DNA of 64,000 nt. Source: Clostridioides sp. ES-S-0054-01. GTDB lineage: Bacteria; Bacillota; Clostridia; Peptostreptococcales; Peptostreptococcaceae. The position numbers and the translations under genes are program-made. Below the pieces are notes generated by a model, which did no database searches, was not told the origin of the DNA, and saw only the letters and a program-made list of their open reading frames with translations. This document shows, piece after piece, positions 34,850 through 48,174 of the stretch. Each line of letters opens with the position of its first letter. Positions within the stretch are counted from its first letter, which is position 1. The DNA is taken from contig CP067346.1 in assembly GCA_021561035.1 (NCBI GenBank), forward strand, positions 341,001 through 405,000, read 5' to 3'.

Positions 34850-35938
34850 ATGAATTTTAATTTTGCAAAGGCTACAAATTCTAGACTTATGGGCAGTTTA
34901 GGTCTTATAATAAATTGGATAGATGATAAAAATAATCACTTTTGTCAATATTTTTTATTAGATGCAGAAGGATTAGGTTTGGCAGATTATGTGAGTTTAA
35001 AAAATCCAACACAGGAAGAAGCATATATGGAAGAAGAAAGATTAATGGGAGGATTTGGTTCAGATAGAGTTGAGTTAACGAAGGATGAATCTTTATTCTT
35101 AGTATATTATTTTGGGAATAAGAATCTTTACTATGATAAATTATTGCCAGGAGATAAATATGAGTATATTGATATTATAAAAAGCTATAAAACAGATTTA
35201 ACTATAGAAATATTATATAATAAAATATGTAAAAGAGTTGATGAAGAAGTTGAATTTATAAACTATATGACCATGAGATTTATAGCATGGGATAGAGAAA
35301 GTCTAAAGTACTTTTCTGGAAGTGATGAGATTGCAAATATGCATATTACAAATATAAATGGTACATTACTTAAAAATGTAGTGAGTAGTAAAGGTCAAGG
35401 TCGATATATAAGTGAAGCTTTATATGAAGATAATGATGGATATTATATGTGTAAAATTGCTTTTTGTATAAGTAAGTGCCATGAAACTGGTTTTAGAATT
35501 AATTCTTTATTAGTATCAGATAAAGAACCTATGTATGATTTTGAGGTATTTGATGAGATTTCTAAGAATGAATTTGTGAGTGTATATAGTGTAAAGTCTC
35601 CTGAAGAATTTGCAAAAGTGTTTTATAGAGAAAACCCATTTTTATTGAAAAGTGATATGAATGAGGGCATATTTTTTACTAGATTTAATTTTAATAATGA
35701 CCATGTTAAGGAAAATGTATATATAATAAATAATGATATGAAAGCTATATATTACTTAATGGGAAATAAGTTTTTTATTGGTACTTATAATGAAAATGAT
35801 TGCAATTATATCAATGAAATAAGTCAATCTAACTATAGTAACTATATTAAGTTTGAAGAGAATTTTTTCTTTGAGCAAAATGCATTATATGATTTTGCAG
35901 AATCAGGCTCATTAGATTTTGATGACTTTTTAGAATAA
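34850..35938 (+). CDS. Unidentified conserved protein, 362 aa
   Basis: Long soluble, acidic protein with no signal peptide or membrane segment. Visible: MNFNFAKATNSRLMGSLGLI, KNPTQEEAYMEEERLMGG, DELTKDESL-like segments, and C-terminal YDFAESGSLDFDDFLE. It starts with a good RBS (AAAGGATG) and ends in a strong terminator, so it is a real gene; the codon use matches neighbours. I do not recognise a family. Flanked by HAD phosphatase (divergent). Confidence 0.75.
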   Translation: MNFNFAKATNSRLMGSLGLIINWIDDKNNHFCQYFLLDAEGLGLADYVSLKNPTQEEAYMEEERLMGGFGSDRVELTKDESLFLVYYFGNKNLYYDKLLPGDKYEYIDIIKSYKTDLTIEILYNKICKRVDEEVEFINYMTMRFIAWDRESLKYFSGSDEIANMHITNINGTLLKNVVSSKGQGRYISEALYEDNDGYYMCKIAFCISKCHETGFRINSLLVSDKEPMYDFEVFDEISKNEFVSVYSVKSPEEFAKVFYRENPFLLKSDMNEGIFFTRFNFNNDHVKENVYIINNDMKAIYYLMGNKFFIGTYNENDCNYINEISQSNYSNYIKFEENFFFEQNALYDFAESGSLDFDDFLE

Positions 35939-35953
35939 TAATTTTAGACATTA

Positions 35954-35988
35954 TTTAAGCGAGATTAACTGAATTTAATCTCGCTTAA
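35954..35988 (+). terminator. Strong terminator after the 362-aa gene
   Basis: TTTAAGCGAGATTAA / TTAATCTCGCTTAAA perfect 15-bp stem, TTTATTT tail. Confidence 0.9.
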
Positions 35989-35996
35989 ATTTATTT

Positions 35997-36313
35997 CTAT
36001 AATATTGGGGGAATATTATGAGGAATACATTTATTATTGTTGTCAATTATTAAAATTTTATACAGTTTATTAGAAAAATAAAAAAATTTATAATTTTCCT
36101 CATGTGATTTGTTATAAAATACTTTGGAACCTTTAGAATCTAATTTTTTGATTAGTAAATTTGATAAATCATAATTTATATAGCTGTCCTCAACAGCTGT
36201 GTGGATTATAAATATATCTTTTTACAAAGTCTAATACAATTTGAGGTGCATTCGACACAAACATGTTTATTTTCAAATTTTTGTTTTACTTTATTAATTA
36301 TATATTCTGTCAT
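35997..36313 (-). pseudogene. Unidentified reverse-strand gene remnant
   Basis: Read on the minus strand: MTEYIINKVKQKFENK, then (shifted) MFVSNAPQIVLDFVKRYI, then (shifted) HTAVEDSYINYDLSNLLIKK, KLDSKGSKVFYNKSHEEN and the tail NKLYKILIIDNNNKCIPHNI ending PPIL-stop. Protein-like in three frames joined by two shifts, so it is a decayed gene. The tail overlaps repeat copy A, which also occurs next to the Asn/Met-rich gene. Family not recognised. Confidence 0.45.
36001..36076. repeat. Direct repeat copy A (76 bp)
   Basis: About 90 percent or more identical to 36635-36710; begins AATATTGGGGGAATATTATG. Confidence 0.85.
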
Positions 36314-36518
36314 ACTAGTTCCAGAAAGTCAAAATATATATAGCTTGTTCAAAGCAGTACTTTCTATTAAATAGTCACTTATTAGAGTGATTATAGTATA
36401 GAGTTAATTAACTTAATAGAAAGCAAAAAGATTTTTTATATTGTCAGTATTTTCATAAATACAAAATTAAATAATAGTTATAGTCTGTAGTGACATTTTA
36501 CTAATATACTTTTAAATG

Positions 36519-36556
36519 AAAAAATCAGATAAAATTTAATTTTATCTGATTTTTTC
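36519..36556. terminator. Bidirectional hairpin AAAATCAGATAAAATT...
   Basis: AAAAAATCAGATAAAATT / AATTTTATCTGATTTTTT, long perfect stem with T-run on each strand; between repeat copies A and B. The other sequence in 36314-36634 shows nothing recognisable. Confidence 0.8.
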
Positions 36557-36634
36557 TATATTTATTTTATTAGATTATGTTAATATTTGTTGACCGAATA
36601 AAATTATATTCAGTCAACTTTCTATACCTATAAT

Positions 36635-36710
36635 AATATTGGGGGAATATTATGAGGAATACATTTATTATTATGGTCAATTATTAAAATTTTATACAAT
36701 TTACTTGAAA
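36635..36710. repeat. Direct repeat copy B (76 bp)
   Basis: Second copy of 36001-36076; in reverse reading both encode the same tail (SKLYKILIIDHNNKCIPHNI in B). Lies 7 bp downstream of the stop of the Asn/Met-rich gene. Confidence 0.85.
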
Positions 36711-36717
36711 AAATATA

Positions 36718-37566
36718 TTACATTTCTTCCTCATCAAATTCCTCTATGTTAGTAGTTTGTGGCATGCCTTGTATGGACATATTATTAGAGCCATAAGGAA
36801 TTGGAGATATATTAGGAGACATAGTACTAGGCATAACTACAGGCATACCTTGCATTGTATTATGACATATAACACCTGGTATCATCATAAGTACATTAGG
36901 AGGCATATTTTGATTACATGAGAAGTTAGGAATACCCATATTCATACTATATCCCATATTATTATTCATGTTGCCAGACATGTTGTTAGGCATACCCATA
37001 TTACCATACATATTATTATTCATATTGTTAGGCATACCTGTATTACCGTATATATTATTATTCATATTGTTAGGCATACCCATATTACTATTCATGTTAT
37101 TAGACATGTTGTTAGGCATACCCATATTATTATTTATGTTGTTAGACATATTGTTAGGTATACCCATATTATTATTCATGTTGCTAGACATATTGTTAGG
37201 CATACCCATATTGTTATTCATGTTGCTAGATGTGTTATTAGGTGTACCCATATTATTAGATGTACTATAGTTCGAGTTATTAGGCATATTATTAGATGTA
37301 TTGTAATTCATATTTCCAGATGTATTATTTGTGTTAGGCAAGTTGTTTGGGGAATTATTGCTTTTAGGATAATTATTTTCGTTATTAGGATACAGGTTAT
37401 TTATGTTCTGGTTATTAGGTATTTTTGTATAACCATTAGAAATTTGAGGGTCATTTCTCAATTCATCTTGGGGAATTTCTTCATTAGTAATATAATCTGC
37501 ATAGTTCGCTGGGTCTAAGTAAGGCATGTAACTATTATCTAAATCCTTTCTTTTTTTGTTACTCAT
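36718..37566 (-). CDS. Asn/Met-rich tandem-repeat protein (possible spore surface protein)
   Basis: 282 aa. Charged N-terminus (MSNKKRKDLDNSYMPYLDPA), then from about residue 107 to 206 seven or so tandem 14-residue units of the type GMPNNMSxNMNNNM, and a conserved-looking C-terminal end (LMMIPGVICHNTMQGMPVVM; acidic tail EEFDEEEM). No signal peptide. Composition (Asn, Met, Pro) and repeats resemble spore coat/exosporium morphogenetic proteins, but there is no direct evidence for this. AGGAGG at 37577-37582 precedes the start. A sigma factor could not be assigned. Confidence 0.75.
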   Translation of the reverse strand: MSNKKRKDLDNSYMPYLDPANYADYITNEEIPQDELRNDPQISNGYTKIPNNQNINNLYPNNENNYPKSNNSPNNLPNTNNTSGNMNYNTSNNMPNNSNYSTSNNMGTPNNTSSNMNNNMGMPNNMSSNMNNNMGIPNNMSNNINNNMGMPNNMSNNMNSNMGMPNNMNNNIYGNTGMPNNMNNNMYGNMGMPNNMSGNMNNNMGYSMNMGIPNFSCNQNMPPNVLMMIPGVICHNTMQGMPVVMPSTMSPNISPIPYGSNNMSIQGMPQTTNIEEFDEEEM

Positions 37567-37689
37567 ATTAAACTTGCACCTCCTAGAAAACTATAAAAAA
37601 GTTTACAAAAACTTATTCTAATAATATATATATTAAAAAAGTTTATAATATGTGCATTCAAATTGTTATTAAATAAATAAAAATTATTA

Positions 37690-37745
37690 TTGCAAATTTA
37701 GACATGATAACATATAATGAACATATGAACAGTTATTCATATGTT
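37690..37745 (+). promoter_or_regulatory. Promoter and CadC/ArsR-type operator
   Basis: -35 TTGCAA (37690-37695), 17-bp spacer, -10 TATAAT (37713-37718), and directly downstream a perfect inverted repeat AACATATGAA-N6-TTCATATGTT (37720-37745), the SmtB/ArsR type. The repressor should block transcription start until metal binds. Confidence 0.9.
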
Positions 37746-37765
37746 TAAATAATGGAGGATTAAAA

Positions 37766-38131
37766 ATGAGAGAAGAGATAAATGATTGTAGTTGTAATAT
37801 AATACATGAAGAAATAGTAACAGAAGCTAAATCAACTATGCCAGATGAAGAAATGTTATATGATTTAGCAGAATTATTTAAAGTATTTGGGGATACGACT
37901 AGAGTAAAAATACTATATGCATTATTTGCAAATGAAATGTGTGTATGTGATATAGCGAGTTTATTAAATATGACTCATTCTGCAATATCACATCAACTTA
38001 GAGTATTAAAGCAAGCTAGGTTAGTAAAGTTCAGAAGAGAAGGAAAGACAGTGTATTACTCACTAGATGATAGTCATATAAGTCAAATATTTGATTGTGG
38101 ATTAAATCATATTAGAGAGACTTATAAATGA
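37766..38131 (+). CDS. cadC: CadC/SmtB-type metal-responsive repressor (ArsR family)
   Basis: 121-aa winged helix: FKVFGDTTRVKILYALFANE, MCVCDIASLLNMTHSAISHQ and LRVLKQARLVKFRREGKTVY. Cys59/Cys61 (CVCD) plus an N-terminal Cys pair (Cys8, Cys10 in NDCSCN) are the ligands used by CadC-type sensors for Cd, Pb or Zn at the alpha-3N site. Controls itself and the downstream ATPase (22 bp away). Confidence 0.92.
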   Translation: MREEINDCSCNIIHEEIVTEAKSTMPDEEMLYDLAELFKVFGDTTRVKILYALFANEMCVCDIASLLNMTHSAISHQLRVLKQARLVKFRREGKTVYYSLDDSHISQIFDCGLNHIRETYK

Positions 38132-38153
38132 TAAACGAGAGGAGTGAATGTAT

Positions 38154-40541
38154 ATGGAAACAAATAATATAATTAAAAAAGAATTTATATTAGGTGGATT
38201 AAACTGTGCGCACTGTGCAGAAGAGATTAATAATAAAGTTTCTAAGCTACAAGAAGTTAAATCTTCCAACTTAAATTTTATAAATAAAAAACTTACAGTA
38301 AATATAGAGGATAGCTTTAATGAGGATATTACTATAGAAAAGATAATAGATATAATAGATTCAACAGAACCAGGTCTTGATATACAGATAAGTTTTAAAG
38401 AAAATGTATCTAACAAGGCATTAATTAAAAAAGAATTTATATTAGGAGGGTTGAACTGTGCACATTGTGCAGAAGAGATTAACAATAAAGTTTCTAAATT
38501 AAAAGAAGTTGAATCTTCTAATTTGAATTTTGTAAATAAAAAGCTTACAGTAAATATAATTAATGACTTTGAAGAGGATACTGTTATAAACAAAATAAAG
38601 GAAATAATAGATTCAACAGAACCAGGACTTAATATACAATTAGAGTCCACTGACAAAGTAAAAGCCAGAACTAATGAAAAAGTAGGTACTGCAAATGATA
38701 CAAATAAGAAAGAATTGATTCCACTTATAATTGGAGCTCTCGTATATATATTTGGTATATATCAAACAGCTACAGGTTATGAAAGTCAATTTAGTAATAT
38801 AGTATTTATAGTTGCTTATGTAATAGTAGGTGGTGATGTGCTTTTAAGAGCAATAAGAAATATATCAAAGGGAAGAGTATTTGATGAGAACTTTTTGATG
38901 GCTCTAGCAACAGTTGGAGCGTTAGCAATAGGAGAACTATCAGAAGCAGTAGGGGTTATGCTATTCTATAAAATAGGAGAGTATTTACAAGGTGTTGCAG
39001 TTGGTAAATCTAGAAAATCTATAACTTCACTTATGCAAATAAGACCAGATTATGCAAATCTGAAAGTTAACTCTGAAGTTAAGGTAGTGTCACCAGAAGA
39101 AGTAAATGTGGGTGACATAATAGTAGTAAAACCTGGTGAAAAAGTGCCACTAGATGGTATTGTAGTAGATGGTATTTCTATGCTAGATACCTCTGCACTT
39201 ACAGGTGAATCAGTACTAAGAGAAGTTGAAAAAGGAGATGAAATTTTATCTGGTGTTATAAATAAGAATGCTTTGCTAAGTATTGAGGTTACAAAGAACT
39301 TTGGAGAATCAACAGTTTCAAAAATCCTTGACCTTGTTGAAAATTCTAGTATTAAAAAATCAAAAACAGAAAACTTTATATCTAAATTTTCAAGATATTA
39401 TACTCCAATAGTAGTAATAGCAGCCTTATTGATAGCATTTGTTCCACCACTTGTAATCTCAGGTGAAGTGTTTAGTGATTGGTTGTATAGAGGATTGATA
39501 TTCTTGGTTGTTTCTTGCCCTTGTGCACTAGTTTTATCAATACCACTTAGTTTCTTTAGTGGAATTGGATTTGCATCTAAAAATGGTATCCTTATTAAGG
39601 GAAGTAATTATTTAGAAGCTTTAAGAAGTGTAGATACAGTAGTGTTTGATAAAACAGGAACACTTACTAAAGGTGTATTTAATGTAACTAAGTTAAATCC
39701 TGAAGGTATATCAGAAGAAGAGTTACTAGAATTTGCAGCTATTGCAGAAGTAAACTCAAACCATCCAATAGCTAAATCTATATTAAGTTACTATAATAAA
39801 AAAATTGATTTAGATACAATCGACAGCTATGAGGAAATAGCAGCTTATGGAATCAGAGTAAAACATAATGAAAAACTTATATTAGCAGGTAATGAAAAAC
39901 TTATGAAAAAGGAAAATATATTGTATTCACCAGCTAAAGAAGTAGGCACAGTAGTTTATATTGCTGTTGATAAAGTGTATAGAGGCTATATAGTTATATC
40001 TGACGAAATAAAAGAAGATAGTAAAAATGCTATAATAAGCTTAAAATCAATAGGAGTAAAAGAAGTTGTAATGTTAACTGGGGATAATGAGAAAGTAGCA
40101 AAAAATATTGCTCAAGAATTAGAATTAGATACAGTTTACTCAAATTTACTTCCTAATGAAAAAGTTGATAGATTAGAAGATTTATATGAAGGAAGAACTG
40201 AAAAAGAAAAAATAGCTTTTGTAGGTGATGGAATAAATGATGCTCCAGTACTAGCTCGTGCTGATGTTGGTATAGCAATGGGAGGTTTAGGTTCAGATGC
40301 AGCCATTGAAGCGGCAGATGTAGTTCTTATGACAGATGAACCTAGTAAAATATCTAAAGCAATTGAGATAGCAAATAAGACTAATAAAATAGTATGGCAA
40401 AATATAATATTTGCGTTAGGAGTAAAAGTTATAGTTATGATATTAGGAGCTGGAGGGATAGCTACTATGTGGGAAGCTATATTTGCTGATGTAGGGGTAG
40501 CGCTTATTGCAGTATTAAATGCCATGAGAGCTATGAGATAA
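38154..40541 (+). CDS. cadA: P1B-type heavy-metal efflux ATPase (Zn/Cd/Pb; CadA/ZntA type)
   Basis: About 795 aa, exporting divalent soft metals. Two N-terminal HMA domains, each with GGLNCAHCAEE (Cys pairs 18/21 and 102/105), are nearly identical copies; then 8 membrane helices, the transmembrane CPC motif (455-457, SCPCAL), phosphorylation site DKTGT (D499) and hinge GDGINDAP (691-698). CPC together with these motifs indicates the Zn/Cd/Pb subgroup. I choose ATG 38154 because AGGAG is 3 bp from ATG 38148. Operon with the CadC-type repressor; chromosomal. Confidence 0.93.
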   Translation: METNNIIKKEFILGGLNCAHCAEEINNKVSKLQEVKSSNLNFINKKLTVNIEDSFNEDITIEKIIDIIDSTEPGLDIQISFKENVSNKALIKKEFILGGLNCAHCAEEINNKVSKLKEVESSNLNFVNKKLTVNIINDFEEDTVINKIKEIIDSTEPGLNIQLESTDKVKARTNEKVGTANDTNKKELIPLIIGALVYIFGIYQTATGYESQFSNIVFIVAYVIVGGDVLLRAIRNISKGRVFDENFLMALATVGALAIGELSEAVGVMLFYKIGEYLQGVAVGKSRKSITSLMQIRPDYANLKVNSEVKVVSPEEVNVGDIIVVKPGEKVPLDGIVVDGISMLDTSALTGESVLREVEKGDEILSGVINKNALLSIEVTKNFGESTVSKILDLVENSSIKKSKTENFISKFSRYYTPIVVIAALLIAFVPPLVISGEVFSDWLYRGLIFLVVSCPCALVLSIPLSFFSGIGFASKNGILIKGSNYLEALRSVDTVVFDKTGTLTKGVFNVTKLNPEGISEEELLEFAAIAEVNSNHPIAKSILSYYNKKIDLDTIDSYEEIAAYGIRVKHNEKLILAGNEKLMKKENILYSPAKEVGTVVYIAVDKVYRGYIVISDEIKEDSKNAIISLKSIGVKEVVMLTGDNEKVAKNIAQELELDTVYSNLLPNEKVDRLEDLYEGRTEKEKIAFVGDGINDAPVLARADVGIAMGGLGSDAAIEAADVVLMTDEPSKISKAIEIANKTNKIVWQNIIFALGVKVIVMILGAGGIATMWEAIFADVGVALIAVLNAMRAMR

Positions 40542-40602
40542 ATTATAAATGTAGACATATATTATTCAAAAAATATAAAGCTGTATTAATGATGAAAGGA
40601 AA

Positions 40603-40645
40603 GTATTAATAAATTTATCTTAACTTTATTGATGCTTTTTCTTTT
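40603..40645 (+). terminator. Terminator after the metal ATPase
   Basis: AGTATTAATAAATTT ... AACTTTATTGATGCT (with GU pairs) followed by TTTTTCTTTT. The stretch 40646-40923 is AT-rich without genes. Confidence 0.65.
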
Positions 40646-40923
40646 ATTATATATAAATGTATATCTATTATGTTTATTTAATACCATTGTTTGGTTTTTA
40701 TATTATGATTTTTAAACTTACACAATAGATAATTTATTTCTATTATATAAGCTTAGATTAAGTTGGATAAGAATTATAATAATCATAATAATGCAGATTG
40801 TTAATTACAATTTTTATGAGAAAATATATATATCAAAAGTATTTAATCCTATAATATAACTATTGTTTAAGAAGTCATATAATATAAAAAAATAAATAAT
40901 TTAAAAAATAATTTAAAAAAGTA

Positions 40924-40952
40924 TTGACGAATTGTTTTTAAGATGATATAGT
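40924..40952 (+). promoter_or_regulatory. rRNA operon promoter
   Basis: TTGACG (40924-40929), 17-bp spacer, TATAGT (40947-40952). About 135 bp upstream of mature 16S. Confidence 0.85.
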
Positions 40953-40998
40953 ATTACTTGTCCTTAAGAAAAGGAAAAAGAAATAAACACGAACATTG

Positions 40999-41020
40999 AA
41001 AATTAAACAGTAGGTTAATT
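40999..41020 (+). other. 16S processing stem, 5' half (pairs with 42598-42618)
   Basis: AAAATTAAACAGTAGG(T)TAATT here is complementary to AATTACCTACTGTTTAATTTT at 42598-42618 with one bulged T, the usual RNase III processing stalk around 16S. Confidence 0.8.
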
Positions 41021-41086
41021 TATATTAAGAAACAAACCATAAAGCCAGATATTTTGATAACAATAGTATCTGAGCCTGATAAACTT

Positions 41087-42599
<1,513 letters not shown>

Positions 42600-42809
42600 T
42601 TACCTACTGTTTAATTTTGAGGGTTCGTTTTTACGAATACTCATTGTTAGCACTTTAAGCAACGGGATTTATCCGTTGGCGCTGTGCGTTAGCACTTTGA
42701 AAACTGCATATATATTTAGTGATATGACATCTAATTTGTAATATATAAAGCTGATAACTTTTTAAAATTATCAAGTTGATAGACTTTAATCTATGAAACC
42801 TTTTTAACT

Positions 42810-45706
<2,897 letters not shown>

Positions 45707-45830
45707 TATTTATTTGATGTTCATTAATTAAGATATATATGTAGTTTTTAGAGTGTTAACTCTAAAGAAACTAGTGTTACTAGATTCTAAAAACTTACTA
45801 AAACTTAATAGAAATATTAAGCATAGAGAT

Positions 45831-45950
<120 letters not shown>

Positions 45951-46114
45951 ATTTTTTTTATTTATTAAGTTTCTTATTTTTAAAGTACTATTTTTAAAGT
46001 ATGTTATAAATACTTTGTATAAATACATATAATAGTTTAAAGAGATTGATTCTTTAAATATAGGGTGGGAGCTCTTATAGATATGTACTTTTAAATAAGA
46101 AAGGAGATAAGTAA

Positions 46115-46723
46115 GTGTCTGTAATCAATAGTTTTATTTTACAATATGGATTAATCTCTGTATTTGTATTAATTATGATTGAGTATGCTTGTTTTCCATT
46201 ACCTAGCGAAGTTGTTTTACCATTATGTGGAGCAATTGCGGCAAGAAATCATTTTGGATTTTTGACAATTCTAATTTTGAGTATAATTGCAGGTATACTT
46301 GGTTCAATATTTTGTTACACAGTAGGAAATTGGGGTGGTAAATCTATCATCAATAAAATAATAGAAATATGCCCAAAGGCGAAGAAAGGAATATTTGCAT
46401 CTCAGGATTATTTTAATAAATATTCTTCTATTTCCGTCTGCGTATGTAGATTAATTCCATTATGTAGAACATACATATCTTTTATAGCAGGTATAGCAGG
46501 TCAAAATATTATAACTTTTGTAATATCATCTCTTGTGGGAATTACCATATGGAATATTTCCTTAATTAGTATTGGGTATATTTTCTCAGAGAGTTGGGTA
46601 AAAATAATGTCTCATTATAATGATTATAAATTTCTAGTTTTAATTATACCAATATCTGTAATCCTTATTGGATTTGCTATTAAGTCATATATACATAAAA
46701 AACACCACAAGGTAAGATTATAA
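46115..46723 (+). CDS. DedA/SNARE-associated family membrane protein
   Basis: 202 aa with the DedA signature pattern: FPLPSEVVLPLCGAIAARNH, FCYTVGNWGGKSIINKI, CVCRLIPLCRTYISFIAGIA and IWNISLISIGYIFSES. Reentrant loops carry the conserved acidic (E of PSE) and arginine residues; members act as undecaprenyl-phosphate or phospholipid flippases. GTG start behind AAGGAG (46101). Directly downstream of rrf on the same strand; own promoter not resolved. Confidence 0.9.
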   Translation: MSVINSFILQYGLISVFVLIMIEYACFPLPSEVVLPLCGAIAARNHFGFLTILILSIIAGILGSIFCYTVGNWGGKSIINKIIEICPKAKKGIFASQDYFNKYSSISVCVCRLIPLCRTYISFIAGIAGQNIITFVISSLVGITIWNISLISIGYIFSESWVKIMSHYNDYKFLVLIIPISVILIGFAIKSYIHKKHHKVRL

Positions 46724-46798
46724 AAAATCAGTAGATTTTTTCATTATTTTCTATACTTATTGTAGTATCTAAATGTTTGAAATAATTTCCAATAATCA

Positions 46799-46837
46799 AA
46801 ATCCCCGTTTTTAGTCCAGTCTGGAAACGGGGATATT
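46799..46837. terminator. Strong hairpin after the DedA gene
   Basis: ATCCCCGTTT ... AAACGGGGAT, 10-bp GC-rich stem, T-rich on both sides. The rest of 46838-47231 shows no supported gene. Confidence 0.75.
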
Positions 46838-47231
46838 TAATCCTCTTATACTGTACTTACTGTATTTGTTGGTTAAGCACAGTATAGGTTTATAAATAAG
46901 TATTGTCAAGATAATAAATATAAAAGAGAGAATAATACAATAATTGATATATTGGTCAATATACTGTGTATTTTTTACAGATACAGTAAGGTTGTCCATC
47001 ATGAAATATATCTATAAAGCTCAGTATATGACTATTGAAATAAGCTGTAACCTGATAATTTTCAATTATTTCCTCAAAAAAATCTATAAGATATATCTAC
47101 GAGTGATTTTTTCTTTAAAGTTGAGAAAGAGGTATCATTAATTTATAAAATCGATTTTAGCTTATATCCTTTTATGCTAAAATGGTGTTAAGAAATGAAA
47201 CAAATACTATTTATATAAAAGGGGTAAGAAT

Positions 47232-48161
47232 ATGGATATAATAGATAATCTAAGGGTACAAGGGGTAGATGAGAAGCTTATTGAAGATGTGCTATATTTT
47301 AGACGTTATTATGGTCTAGAAAAAGATTTAGAATACAGAGTAACAAAGTCTAAAACTTATTTTTATGGAAAAGAAATTTTGTCTATGTGTATAGCAGCTA
47401 TTTTAGAAGAAGAAAATATATTGTTATCAGGACCAAAGGCAACAGGAAAAAACTTACTTGCTGATAATTTGGGGGAGATATTTAATAGACCTCAATGGAA
47501 TACATCATTTCATATAAATACGGACAGTTCAACACTTATAGGTACAGATACTTTTATAGATAATGAAGTTAAGCTTAGAAGGGGTTCAGTCTATGAATGT
47601 GCTATAAATGGGGGCTTTGGTGTATTTGATGAAATTAATATGGCAAAGAATGATGCTATAGTTGTAGTACATTCAGCTTTAGATTATAGAAGAATAATTG
47701 ATGTACCTGGATATGAGAGAGTCAATCTACATCCAGCAACAAGATTTATTGGAACTATGAATTATGAATATGCAGGAACAAAAGAGCTTAATGAAGCACT
47801 AGTATCTAGATTTATGGTGATAGATATTCCTTCTATAGAAGAAGATAAGTTAATGATGATTTTAAAAAATGAATTTCCAGATGCTGATGAAAAAAAATTA
47901 ATACATTTTGCAGGAATATTTTTAGATTTACAATTGAAGTCTCAAAATGGTGAGATATCTAGCAAAGCTATTGACTTACGTGGTCTTATGGCATCTCTTA
48001 AGACTATAAGAAGAGGATTAAAACCAACTCTTGCAATTAATATGGGACTTACAGGAAAGACTTTTGATATATATGAGAAAGAAATGGTTGGAGATGTAAT
48101 TAAAACTAGAATACCTAATAAATGGGAGAGTATAGATGTATTTCCAATAAGTCATATTTAA
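47232..48161 (+). CDS. MoxR-family AAA+ ATPase
   Basis: 309 aa: Walker A GPKATGKN (67-74; the usual Ser/Thr is Asn), Walker B GGFGVFDEINMAKNDAIVVV, sensor FIGTMNYEYAGTKELNEALV, SRFMVIDIPS arginine-finger region. MoxR ATPases act as chaperone-like motors with a VWA partner, here the next gene 13 bp away. The NTPase clade with GKN is seen in several genera. It lies upstream of the cobalt transport locus but outside its riboswitch control. Confidence 0.92.
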   Translation: MDIIDNLRVQGVDEKLIEDVLYFRRYYGLEKDLEYRVTKSKTYFYGKEILSMCIAAILEEENILLSGPKATGKNLLADNLGEIFNRPQWNTSFHINTDSSTLIGTDTFIDNEVKLRRGSVYECAINGGFGVFDEINMAKNDAIVVVHSALDYRRIIDVPGYERVNLHPATRFIGTMNYEYAGTKELNEALVSRFMVIDIPSIEEDKLMMILKNEFPDADEKKLIHFAGIFLDLQLKSQNGEISSKAIDLRGLMASLKTIRRGLKPTLAINMGLTGKTFDIYEKEMVGDVIKTRIPNKWESIDVFPISHI

Positions 48162-48174
48162 TATAGGTGAGATT

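Noticed and set aside
36968-37270. 100-aa plus-strand leucine-rich frame (MLLGIPILPY repeats)
   Set aside because: Antisense of the Asn/Met-repeat gene; no ribosome site.
38102-38656. 184-aa minus-strand frame opposite the two HMA domains
   Set aside because: Antisense of the duplicated HMA repeat of cadA, with Ser/Ile-rich composition and no ribosome site.
46811-47002. Minus-strand 63-aa hydrophobic reading frame after DedA
   Set aside because: No ribosome site; its 3' end lies within the GC-rich hairpin, and there is no promoter. Probably a chance frame.
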